From assembly GCA_016935665.1 (NCBI GenBank), contig JAFGQN010000062.1:1-33174 (forward strand): a DNA stretch of 33,174 bases, in the 5' to 3' direction. The notes below the pieces were generated by a model. That model was not told where the DNA came from. It searched no databases and was given only the letters and a program-made list of their open reading frames with translations. A program made the translations under genes and the position numbers. This document shows, one piece after another, positions 1 through 6,302 of the stretch. The DNA is from Deltaproteobacteria bacterium. Its GTDB lineage: Bacteria; Myxococcota_A; Polyangia; JAAYKL01. Numbering within the stretch: the first letter of the stretch is position 1; each line of letters starts with the position of its first letter.

Positions 1-59
1 AAAAAAAAGACGATGAGACGAACGCATGACGATTCCGCGTGATAACTTTACCGTCCTGA

Positions 60-884
60 CTACGTCCCCCTTGTTCCCCGTCCCCCTTGTTCCCCACAGT
101 ACTGTGAGACAAAAAATTTGTACCGACGTATGGCATTGATTCGCAGCTTTTTTTCCAGCGAGAAGAATCTCGGATTCATGCCTCGGCGCTCTTCTGTGGA
201 TTGTGGTCTGGCTGTGTATGATTGCTTTAAAACCGCTCCCATTCCCATGAATGTCTGACGGCTTTTTCTCATTGCTTCCGCAATTTCGTTTTCCTGCGCG
301 GACAATTGTTCTTCAATCAGCTTTTCATAGGCGGCGACACGCATGTTCTCACGCGACATCGGTACATGAATCCGCAGCTCTGCCGTTTCAGGCATGGTGC
401 CATCACGTTGAAAATATTTGTCTGGACGCTTTACTGTTCGTGAGTGACTTTGTTTGCAAAGCCATACGCCCTGCCAACGCGATGCTTTGGCCGTTAGATG
501 GGCGTTGACTGGATTGATAAGACAATAAACAATCTTGCTCTGGATGTCCTCCGCCGATTCCAGCGGAATAACACTGGTTTTTTCCGATGACCAGAGATTC
601 TCCCATCGACCGCGGGAACAGTTCATCGCTTTGGCCACATACTTGTGCACCCATGCGTAAAACTGCGCGATCCTTTCTTCAGGGTCGGATATCACCGCAT
701 GCCAGTGGTTGCTCATTACACAGGCGGCATTCAACCGTACACCGGTTTTCTGTGCAGCAATAGCAATGCAATACAAAAAGATTTGCGTGTTTTTCTTTGT
801 CGGCTTCAACCAGAATTCCCGCTGAGTTGTTCGCCGCGTAATGAAGTAGGTTGTATTGGGTAGAAATTGTCTGGGTAGTGTCAT
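60..884 (-). CDS. REP-associated tyrosine transposase (RAYT, Y1_Tnp / IS200-like)
   Basis: Single-strand DNA transposase of the HUH/Y1 superfamily, the kind that processes REP/BIME hairpins. The HUH motif reads MSNHWHAVI with the two metal-binding histidines at residues 60 and 62; the family tyrosine is probably Tyr120 in YCLINPVNA, a stretch typical of RAYT proteins. About 274 aa, which is somewhat longer than many RAYTs because of a basic C-terminal tail. I chose the ATG at 884 because an AGGGG lies 4 bases upstream; the frame stays open further upstream (to 1089) but without a credible start, and the family homology begins at MTLPRQFLP. The last 11 residues are encoded by a 16-bp tandem duplication (64-95). 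No IS ends of classic type are visible. Whether it is active is not known; the frame is intact. Confidence 0.88.
   Translation of the reverse strand: MTLPRQFLPNTTYFITRRTTQREFWLKPTKKNTQIFLYCIAIAAQKTGVRLNAACVMSNHWHAVISDPEERIAQFYAWVHKYVAKAMNCSRGRWENLWSSEKTSVIPLESAEDIQSKIVYCLINPVNAHLTAKASRWQGVWLCKQSHSRTVKRPDKYFQRDGTMPETAELRIHVPMSRENMRVAAYEKLIEEQLSAQENEIAEAMRKSRQTFMGMGAVLKQSYTARPQSTEERRGMNPRFFSLEKKLRINAIRRYKFFVSQYCGEQGGRGTRGT
64..95. repeat. 16-bp perfect tandem duplication at the 3' end of the RAYT gene
   Basis: The unit GTCCCCCTTGTTCCCC occurs twice head to tail (64-79 and 80-95). It forms the C-terminal codons and stop of the transposase. On the other side of the gene, 935-950 carries CCGGGGACAGGTTTTT, so both ends of the RAYT gene carry runs related to GGGGAC/GTCCCC, which may be ends or recognition motifs of the element. 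The recognition role is inference. Confidence 0.8.
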
Positions 885-1038
885 AATCCCCTGTCGGCCG
901 TTTTGAGATTTTGCAAAAAAATTAAAAAAAATAACCGGGGACAGGTTTTTTGTCAGAAATTGCAATTGTCTTTCCGGGGCATCGGAAATTTTCAATTGAT
1001 AAACTGTGAGGAATCTGCAGTGCTGCGTCTCCGGAAGG

Positions 1039-1344
1039 TTCTCCCACGCTGTTGAACATTTCTCGCAAAGATCTGGAACGTTCTCGCATCAGGTTTCATG
1101 CTTCTCACAGGGAACGACGGCTGTTCTCGCAGGGGGCGGCGGTCTTCTCACAGGGAACGACGGCTGTTCTCGCAGGGGGTGGCGGTCTTCTCACATGCCC
1201 CTGGGTTGTTCTCGCAGGGGGGCGGCGGTCTTCTCGCATGCCCCTGGGCAGTTCTCGCAAGGGGGCGGCGGTCTTCTCACATGCCCCTGGGTTGTTCTTG
1301 CAGGGGAATTGGGACTTCTCGCAGAGTGCAAGGGTGTTCCTGCA
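1039..1344. repeat. Phased array of about 15 TTCTCRCA boxes, 21/22-bp period
   Basis: Boxes matching TTCTCRCA start at 1039 (TTCTCCCA), 1060, 1081, 1102, 1124, 1145, 1167, 1188, 1209, 1231, 1252, 1274, 1295 (TTCTTGCA), 1316 and 1337 (TTCCTGCA). Steps are 21 or 22 bp only. From 1102 the boxes pair into a 43-bp higher-order unit: units at 1102 and 1145 are near identical, units at 1188, 1231 and 1274 share a different spacer (TGCCCCTGGG) after the first box, and nearly all share the GGGGGCGGCGGTC spacer after the second. Because 22-bp steps break the reading frame, the array as it stands cannot encode one continuous repeat protein on either strand. A 21.5-bp mean is two helical turns, so boxes lie on about the same DNA face. 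Function unknown. Confidence 0.9.
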
Positions 1345-1744
1345 GGAGCCCTGGGGCCTATCGCTGAACTGGCGGCGGCTGTCTCGTTTGGGGATGCGTC
1401 AGCGGATGTGCCGGCGGTGGGTTTGGCGGTGCGGTGGCGTCGCTGGTATTCGCTGGCGTAGCCAACCAATTTGGTAAATCGCAACGCTCGCCACCTGGAC
1501 TGCGCATGACGCGATGCCGCCAGTCGCACCAGAAATCCGTCCACCCGCGTCATATCAAGCCCCGCCTGTTGCAGCTCGGGCAGATCGTTCTGCATCCATT
1601 CATACAAATCCCCAGCATCCTGGTGATACGTCCCTCCCCATGGATAGGGGGCAGGGGAAATTTCGACACGATCAGTCGAATGGGGATTTTCACCCCGCTC
1701 ACCAGGAACTTTGTCGAAAGAAAGCTTTATGACTGGAAGTCTGC
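1191..1744 (-). pseudogene. Decayed hypothetical gene running into the TTCTCRCA array
   Basis: A minus-strand frame is open from just after a stop at about 1760 down to TGA at 1191-1193. Its middle part (about 1437-1660) reads like a real protein, with a tryptophan- and charge-rich segment around YEWMQNDLPELQQAGLDM and WRALRFTKLVGYASEYQRR. The last 70 residues become Ala/Pro/Thr-rich and then enter the box array (CEN and CEK tripeptides, since the box read backwards is TGYGAGAA). No ATG or good ribosome binding site opens the frame; only a TTG at 1607 is available, with no ribosome binding site seen. I do not recognise the family. The interpretation as a truncated gene end is inference; it could also be an unusual intact TTG-start gene of about 138 aa. 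Confidence 0.35.
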
Positions 1745-2250
1745 AACGGATTTCGGATGATGACTATTGACTGCGAACAACAACGAATGGACAAAGTTGC
1801 TACACCGGTGTTCACTTTTGCGTTGCAAAAGATGAACTGAATGGTCGCAGCCATTACCGACGGAGCATCCATAAAGAAATATCTCGATGGCGTCGGTCTT
1901 CCTTCCGAGCCGCAGGTCCCGATGCCCGCCAGGCGTCCTCCACAAAAGGAATTTGACCATTACTTTGAAGGCGCCTGATTTTTGTCAGTTTTTTGAGATT
2001 ACAAAATCTCAAATTGATGTATTGCGGCGTCCTTTGTTGGAAACGAAGTGAAAGATTCCCGTAATACCAAATATAAATCACCATTTTTGATGCACTTCAG
2101 ATGAAATGAATGCTTTTTTTTTGGATATGAACTCAAATGTGAACGAAAAAAAGGCAATTATGCCATCCGGAAGGTAGATGCGAAATGGCTTTTATACTTC
2201 CTAACGGTTAACGCCTGTACAAAATGGCAATTCCCCTCTTTCTCCCTTTT
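1745..2250. other. Intergenic stretch with one perfect inverted repeat
   Basis: No convincing gene on either strand. The only structure I see is a perfect 9-bp stem TTTGAGATT / AATCTCAAA at 1992-2000 and 2005-2013 with a 4-nt loop; no T-run follows on either strand, so it is not a standard terminator. The region is AT-rich toward 2080-2200. Confidence 0.6.
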
Positions 2251-4266
2251 TCAGCGTGAACGGCGAGGAACGATCGGGTTCGTTTGTTTGGAATTACTTC
2301 GGGTGGTTCGAACCGGAGATCCATTACTGGTTTTCGTTTTATCTTTTCCGTTTCCCGATGGCGTCAGCTTCACAAAGCGTCGCTTTCCTGGAGTTGTACG
2401 GTACATTCGAGGGGTCCCCTCGTGGGCGCGTAACGTATACGTACCCACGCCTACACTGAGCATGTCAAACCGAATCCAGTCCGACTTAAAGGTTCGACTA
2501 AACGATTTGTATCCCACAGTGAATCCAAATCGAATTTGCGGAATTAAAAACAACTCAATTTCATATCGAAGGTCCCGCAGCTCAAAGCCATATGATTGAT
2601 TCACCGCTGACTGATCGTTTTGCAGCGAGAGCCGACCAAGATTGGCTTGAAGGGTCAAAGGCTCTTGATTGGCAAACAAAAGGTCGCGTGTGTTTTTGCT
2701 TTGCTCATCAACGATATCACTTTTTTCCAGTCTGATTTTTGCGTTGCCGTTGAGCATTACACCTGTAATCAGGCTGCCTTTCAATGCTTCAAACGTCAAC
2801 TCTGTATTCGTCAACCTGGCCGGGATCTCTATATCCACGCCACACGACGGGCATTTGGGCCCAAAGGGAGGACGGGTATTTTGCGTGAACCGCAACCCGT
2901 TTGTGGCGGTGTAACTCTTTTTGACGACATCGGTCCCAAATGCGCGAAATTTATATCCAAATCCCGTCTGAAATTCCAAAACAAACTCATTGCCATCAAA
3001 CAGTTTGTCGCTGGGCAATCCCACTCTCTGGTAGAAAGCGCTGTCCGCATCCAGTGTTTTGACGCGCAACTCCGTATCCACCCTCAGCGGTTTGTCTCTG
3101 CGATCATAAACCAACACGTTGGTGGGAGTCATTTTTGCGTCCACTTCGATGGGCACACGAATACCAATGCCGTATCCCGCACCAAACGTGAGTCTGAAAA
3201 ATCCCACGCCAAACGTCCATTTTCTCTCCCACAAAAAAGACTGACCAAACGTAAATCCCGCCAAAAACTCTTTTGTCACCTCAAACGTTCCATCCACCTC
3301 GTATTTCGGTTCATCTCCCATTTTGGCCGTGGCGGCAACAACAGCATCTTTATCGCGCACCGCGTCTGGAATGTTGCCTTTCGCATCCACTTTCGCAACG
3401 GCCTTCGACTGTCCGACGTTTCGTTGCACCTGTGATGAACGGCCTTGCTCCACAACCGTTGCCGTTGGCATCTGCACCGGTAACGGCTGCTTAAAATTGA
3501 GCGCGCCATTTTCAATGCGAGGCAAAAACACTTTCCCGTTCACCACCTTCACCGGCGCTTTGGGAATAACAACGCGATCGATCACCTCAAATTCGCCCTT
3601 TCCATCTGAAATGGCCTGTAACACCGCCGCTTCGCCATTCTGGGCCGCTAATCGGACAGGGTCGTCCACGTCGCGTGTCTCCGCGCTTGTGATGAGTTCG
3701 CGTATAAATTTCCGCTCATCGGCGTTCAACGCATTTAAATCCGCTTTCACCGGCGGGCGTTCCATCATTGATTGATACATTGGGGATACCGCCTTCAGCG
3801 TCGCCGGGTCGGTCACCACAACGCGAGTGGTTTGCGTCAGCACAAACGTATCTTCCTGTTCATCCACCACTGTTTCCACTTCGGCTTTTTTCAAGACCGC
3901 TTTCCCCTCGACGCGACCAACTTCCCTGGCAAACTGATTTTGTTTGTCAAAAACAATTTTCGATACAGCGTTCAGCGTCATTTTTTTTCCGCTGCCAAGC
4001 AAAATCACCTTTTGCCCCATTTGTTTCAAGTTCCCTCTTTTTAAAGAAGGCGACACACGCAGCTGCGATGCCTGAATGCTGTCGGCATCGGGTTTCACCT
4101 GTGCCGCAGCGGCTGTTTTTACACGTGCCCGACCGGCGTTTTTCTGCTGTGCGAAAGCCGCATGGCCAACGCACAATACCAGAATCGCCACAACCAAAAA
4201 ACGCACGCTCGACATCCTGCGCGCATGGCCTTTTAACGCATCAAATGAATTCTGAATAGGGTTCAT
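2251..4266 (-). CDS. Large exported protein of unknown function, probable cell-envelope protein
   Basis: A 671-aa protein with a long basic N-region and a hydrophobic signal core (VRFLVVAILVLCVGHAAFAQ, residues 21-40) with an AFA-Q cleavage site, so it should leave the cytoplasm. Residues 40-340 are charged and rich in Lys/Val/Asp, with repeated hydrophobic-charged alternation; residues 340-620 contain many aromatic-glycine strands (GFGYKF, FGFTVGYKSF) as in beta-rich or barrel domains. A CPSC pair lies near residue 465 in the middle of this part. The C-terminus is Ser/Thr/Lys/Arg-rich. The ATG at 4266 is supported by AGGAAAGAGG 9 bases upstream; an internal ATG at 4215 would give a more usual signal peptide. 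A sigma-70 promoter lies at 4337-4364. I do not recognise the family. Confidence 0.85.
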   Translation of the reverse strand: MNPIQNSFDALKGHARRMSSVRFLVVAILVLCVGHAAFAQQKNAGRARVKTAAAAQVKPDADSIQASQLRVSPSLKRGNLKQMGQKVILLGSGKKMTLNAVSKIVFDKQNQFAREVGRVEGKAVLKKAEVETVVDEQEDTFVLTQTTRVVVTDPATLKAVSPMYQSMMERPPVKADLNALNADERKFIRELITSAETRDVDDPVRLAAQNGEAAVLQAISDGKGEFEVIDRVVIPKAPVKVVNGKVFLPRIENGALNFKQPLPVQMPTATVVEQGRSSQVQRNVGQSKAVAKVDAKGNIPDAVRDKDAVVAATAKMGDEPKYEVDGTFEVTKEFLAGFTFGQSFLWERKWTFGVGFFRLTFGAGYGIGIRVPIEVDAKMTPTNVLVYDRRDKPLRVDTELRVKTLDADSAFYQRVGLPSDKLFDGNEFVLEFQTGFGYKFRAFGTDVVKKSYTATNGLRFTQNTRPPFGPKCPSCGVDIEIPARLTNTELTFEALKGSLITGVMLNGNAKIRLEKSDIVDEQSKNTRDLLFANQEPLTLQANLGRLSLQNDQSAVNQSYGFELRDLRYEIELFLIPQIRFGFTVGYKSFSRTFKSDWIRFDMLSVGVGTYTLRAHEGTPRMYRTTPGKRRFVKLTPSGNGKDKTKTSNGSPVRTTRSNSKQTNPIVPRRSR

Positions 4267-4336
4267 ACAGTCGTACCTCTTTCCTGGCCCATGGGCCTTT
4301 TTACCAATTTTTCAGGAGACAGTTTCAGTACTGGAA

Positions 4337-4364
4337 ATCGTAACACGAAACAAGACACTGTCAA
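4337..4364 (-). promoter_or_regulatory. Sigma-70 promoter for the 671-aa exported protein
   Basis: On the minus strand a perfect TTGACA (4359-4364) is followed by 16 bp and TACGAT (4337-4342). It lies about 70 bases upstream of the start at 4266. Confidence 0.6.
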
Positions 4365-4743
4365 AATTAGTCATTCAATATTTGAACATTTAGAAATCCG
4401 TTTCGAAGCATCCCTCCGATACACACCGCCTTTGGGGTGATGAATGCAACGACACCCAAATCAACACCGTTCAGGCGACGAAATGCATCAAAAACTCAAT
4501 CTGAGAGCACCCATCGCTTATTGGAATGGTGCCCACCGTATACAGTGGATACGGCCCGCTTCGGCAATACAGACCCCAACGGTTCGCGGCCATCATTAGC
4601 GAACCGGAAAAAATCGACGAAATCATCCTTAATTGATATTCAATGTTACCATCTCCAGCAGTATAAAATGACGAACAACACCAGCTTCTTTCAAAACACC
4701 AACACACATTCTGCAATATATTTCCCAATACAAAGGAGGGCTT
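4365..4743. other. Non-coding stretch between exported-protein promoter and integron cassette, with two inverted repeats
   Basis: No gene that I can support; a 92-codon minus frame (4471-4749) begins at the cassette boundary with TTG and lacks a ribosome binding site. Two perfect inverted repeats lie close together: CCGTAT / ATACGG at 4536-4541 and 4549-4554, and CGGTTCGC / GCGAACCG at 4580-4587 and 4599-4606 with an 11-nt loop. Neither is followed by a T-run on either strand. Confidence 0.5.
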
Positions 4744-4797
4744 ATTCAACCATGCGAAAAGGTCGCTGCGCTCACGACCTATCTTTCATTGTTAGGC
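4744..4797 (-). other. attC recombination site of an integron gene cassette
   Basis: Reading the minus strand, the site starts 8 bases after the acetyltransferase stop with GCCTAAC (4797-4791, fits RYYYAAC), continues through an imperfect stem whose inner arms are AGGTCG and CGACCT (4780-4775 and 4765-4760, 9-nt loop), and ends with GTTGAAT (4750-4744, fits GTTRRRY). The crossover point is after the G at 4750. The arm GCCTAAC is the exact complement of GTTAGGC at the other end of the cassette (5298-5292), as expected for a cassette that was once circular. At 54 bp it is at the short end for attC sites. Confidence 0.75.
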
Positions 4798-4805
4798 AAC
4801 AATGC

Positions 4806-5228
4806 TCATTTTTGGTTCCGAACCATGGCTACAACCGATTTCCCTGTTGCTTTGTAATTTGCCAACCGGTCTTGAAGAAACTCCGGGGCAGAACGACGAG
4901 TGACCTTAACAAAACCAGCCTGGCCGTAAAACCCAATCAGGTGAGTATACGGTATACACCAGCACTCGCGATTTCCTAATTCCTCAACCGCAGCCACCAA
5001 AAGAGCTGAGCCAACCCCCATGCCTTGTTTCTCTTTTAGGACATACATTCCGCGAAGCACCGAATAGCCCTGTTCAAAACAAAGTCGGACTGCACCAACT
5101 ATTCCGCCGTTTTCCATAGATCGAAGGACCCTGTCTGACCCGCTCAATGCGCACGAATACCCGCAGCCCAAATAAAAGGACTCGATTTGGGGAAATTCAT
5201 GTTGGCTGGCAAAGCTCACCTCCAGCAA
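4806..5228 (-). CDS. GNAT-family N-acetyltransferase (integron cassette gene)
   Basis: A 140-aa protein with the layout of a small GNAT enzyme, which moves an acetyl group from acetyl-CoA to an amine. The acetyl-CoA pyrophosphate loop (motif A) is clear: VLKEKQGMGVGSALL, containing the Q/RxxGxG pattern, followed by an alpha helix (VAAVEELG) and the motif B-like segment HLIGFYGQAGFVKV typical of the family. The substrate is unknown. The frame opens at TTG 5228 (GAGG lies 7 bases upstream) and there is no in-frame ATG before the stop at 5238-5240, so TTG initiation is likely. A 19-codon leader frame overlaps the start and may couple translation. The stop is followed after 8 bases by the attC site. 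Small GNAT genes are common integron cargo. Confidence 0.82.
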   Translation of the reverse strand: MLEVSFASQHEFPQIESFYLGCGYSCALSGSDRVLRSMENGGIVGAVRLCFEQGYSVLRGMYVLKEKQGMGVGSALLVAAVEELGNRECWCIPYTHLIGFYGQAGFVKVTRRSAPEFLQDRLANYKATGKSVVAMVRNQK

Positions 5229-5275
5229 CTCTGCGCCTCATGTTTTCCGGCGTTTAGATGCCGTCCCTTCTTCAT
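5216..5275 (-). CDS. 19-codon leader ORF overlapping the cassette acetyltransferase
   Basis: ATG at 5275 follows AAAGGA with a 6-base gap, a better initiation site than that of the main gene. The peptide begins MKKGRHLNAGKHEA and ends at TGA 5216-5218, overlapping the TTG start at 5228 by 13 bases in another frame. It could be a leader that feeds ribosomes into the acetyltransferase start, replacing a promoter-proximal expression signal missing from the cassette. Alternatively it is the original N-terminus cut off by a frameshift. Coding status is inferred from the ribosome binding site only. Confidence 0.4.
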   Translation of the reverse strand: MKKGRHLNAGKHEAQSCWR

Positions 5276-5388
5276 TATAATTCCTTTGTTTGCCTAACTG
5301 TTTTATCAGACATGGTCTTCAAATTGGTTGATTAGAGGTGGAAATATTGTGGTTCCTTTCTTTTGTTGATTTGTATTTTTAACATAGC

Positions 5389-5522
5389 CTGGGGAAGGTA
5401 TCAGGGCAATCGAGTTCTGCCAATCTGGGAGAGCTAAGCTCCTGCTTTGCCTAGCGCTATTCAGACAATTTGCGGAGCGGGAGCTCCGCGTTCCCAGAAG
5501 AAAAAACAGAACTGGGGAAGGT
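5389..5522. repeat. REP/BIME-like element: two hairpins between 11-bp direct repeats
   Basis: The 11-mer CTGGGGAAGGT occurs at 5389-5399 and again at 5512-5522. Between the copies lie two GAGCT-centred hairpins: GAGCT-A-AGCTC at 5431-5441, and GCGGAGC / GCTCCGC at 5472-5478 and 5483-5489 with a GGGA loop. Paired short GC-rich hairpins of this kind are the usual form of REP/BIME elements, the substrates of RAYT transposases, and one such enzyme is encoded at 60-884. The link between the two is inference. Confidence 0.55.
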
Positions 5523-5574
5523 TCCACCAAAGGAAACAGGACAAAATCCAACACATTAATGCAAATTACCGGAT

Positions 5575-5754
5575 TTAGACGATGATACCCGTCTCCTGTA
5601 CCCATTTGCGAAATGTAGGTTTTGGCCCAGTAATACAGCGACCTGTTCGTGAATATCGACCCGCATTGATGAAATCGAGGGTTAGATGTTCATGCCCCTC
5701 TTTGCCAAAGAGAAAGCGGAAGAAAAAATCATTGATTGGGGATATGCGTTTCAT
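5575..5754 (-). pseudogene. N-terminal fragment of an Rpn-type PD-(D/E)XK nuclease/transposase
   Basis: Beginning at ATG 5754, the segment MKRISPINDFFFRFLFG followed by KEGHEHLTLDFINA matches the hallmark N-terminus of Rpn (recombination-promoting nuclease) family transposases, whose members normally start with a TND-x-x-F-K-x-x-FG motif and run to about 250-300 aa. Here similarity stops after about 31 residues; the following 28 residues do not look like the catalytic PD-(D/E)XK core and the frame ends at 5575. There is no ribosome binding site. It is a dead fragment, located in the same stretch as the REP-like element and the integron cassette. Confidence 0.6.
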
Positions 5755-5978
5755 GCCGCAATGCACTGGCGAATCGTGTGCCAGATACGGGCAATCATGC
5801 AACTGTTCAAATTTATTCATGTTACGTGTGCTGCCGGAATCGGTTCGACTGGCCATGAACCGATTTTGCCAGCTGGGTTGGCCAGATGATGCCACCATTG
5901 GATAAGAAACCCAGCCGGGTTGCACAGCGCCCCAAAACCGCCAAATAGTTGATTTGGGGTGGGAAATGAGGCACCTAT

Positions 5979-6302
5979 TTGCAGATGTCGTTTAAGGAAA
6001 AATGGCAGCATGCCTTTGGGCTGGCGCCGGATGATGAACCACAGGTGGACGGGTTGCCTGAGGTGTTGGAGCGGTTTGCCAATGGGGTGGTGGCGAGGGG
6101 GATGGAGACGCCGGCGATTTTGTTTTTGGAGATGGTGAAACCGCTGAATTATATTGGGAGTCAGCTGGCGTATGGATTGTCGCCGGTGGCGGGAGTGTTT
6201 GGCAGTGCGCGGGAGATGGAAGAGGTGGCGCGGGCGCTGGAGCATCGCGGCGCCATTGGCTGTGTGATTGAGCGGATTGAGCAGCTGGCTCAACAGCGGT
6301 GA
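5979..6302 (+). CDS. Small conserved protein, first gene of the MutL operon
   Basis: A protein of about 107 aa with no signal peptide or membrane helix. It has an N-terminal helix (FKEKWQHAF), an acidic turn, and a hydrophobic central part (AILFLEMVKPLNYIGSQLAYGLSPVAGVFGS split by charged residues), then a heptad-like C-terminal helix (IERIEQLAQQ). I recall proteins of this general shape near B12-related genes but cannot name a family. TTG at 5979 has GAGG 7 bases upstream, whereas the ATG at 5985 has it 13 bases upstream; I prefer the TTG. Its stop overlaps the start of the next gene (TGATG at 6300-6304), so the two are translationally coupled and probably work together. Confidence 0.75.
   Translation: MQMSFKEKWQHAFGLAPDDEPQVDGLPEVLERFANGVVARGMETPAILFLEMVKPLNYIGSQLAYGLSPVAGVFGSAREMEEVARALEHRGAIGCVIERIEQLAQQR

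Larger units (their letters stand above)
4750..5297 (-). mobile_element. Solitary integron gene cassette carrying a GNAT acetyltransferase
   Basis: The cassette begins on the minus strand with TTAGGC (5297-5292), just after the G of a GTTAGGC core, contains a 19-codon leader and a 140-codon acetyltransferase, and ends with an attC directly behind the stop codon. This is the standard cassette layout: one small gene, little 5' DNA, attC at the 3' end. No integrase and no second attC could be found within the window; upstream of 5298 I see no RYYYAAC arm at a usual distance. It therefore looks like a single cassette inserted at a secondary G-TT site, or the remnant of a lost array. Confidence 0.72.

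Noticed and set aside
1039-1344. CRISPR array
   Set aside because: The conserved unit is 8 bp and the spacers are 13-14 bp and often identical; CRISPR repeats and spacers are 23-40 bp with unique spacers.
1006-1461. Plus-strand repeat-rich ORFs of 89 to 151 codons over the box array
   Set aside because: All three frames stay open because of the repeat composition; none has a ribosome binding site and the repeat shifts frame at each 22-bp step.
1992-2013. Intrinsic terminator
   Set aside because: The 9-bp stem is AT-rich and no T-run follows it on either strand.
4471-4749. Second integron cassette gene next to the GNAT cassette
   Set aside because: The frame starts right at the boundary with TTG, lacks a ribosome binding site, and I found no attC with an ATTCAAC arm behind it.
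4437-4979. 180-codon plus-strand ORF
   Set aside because: It runs antisense through the attC site and the GNAT gene, whose motif A is clear on the minus strand.
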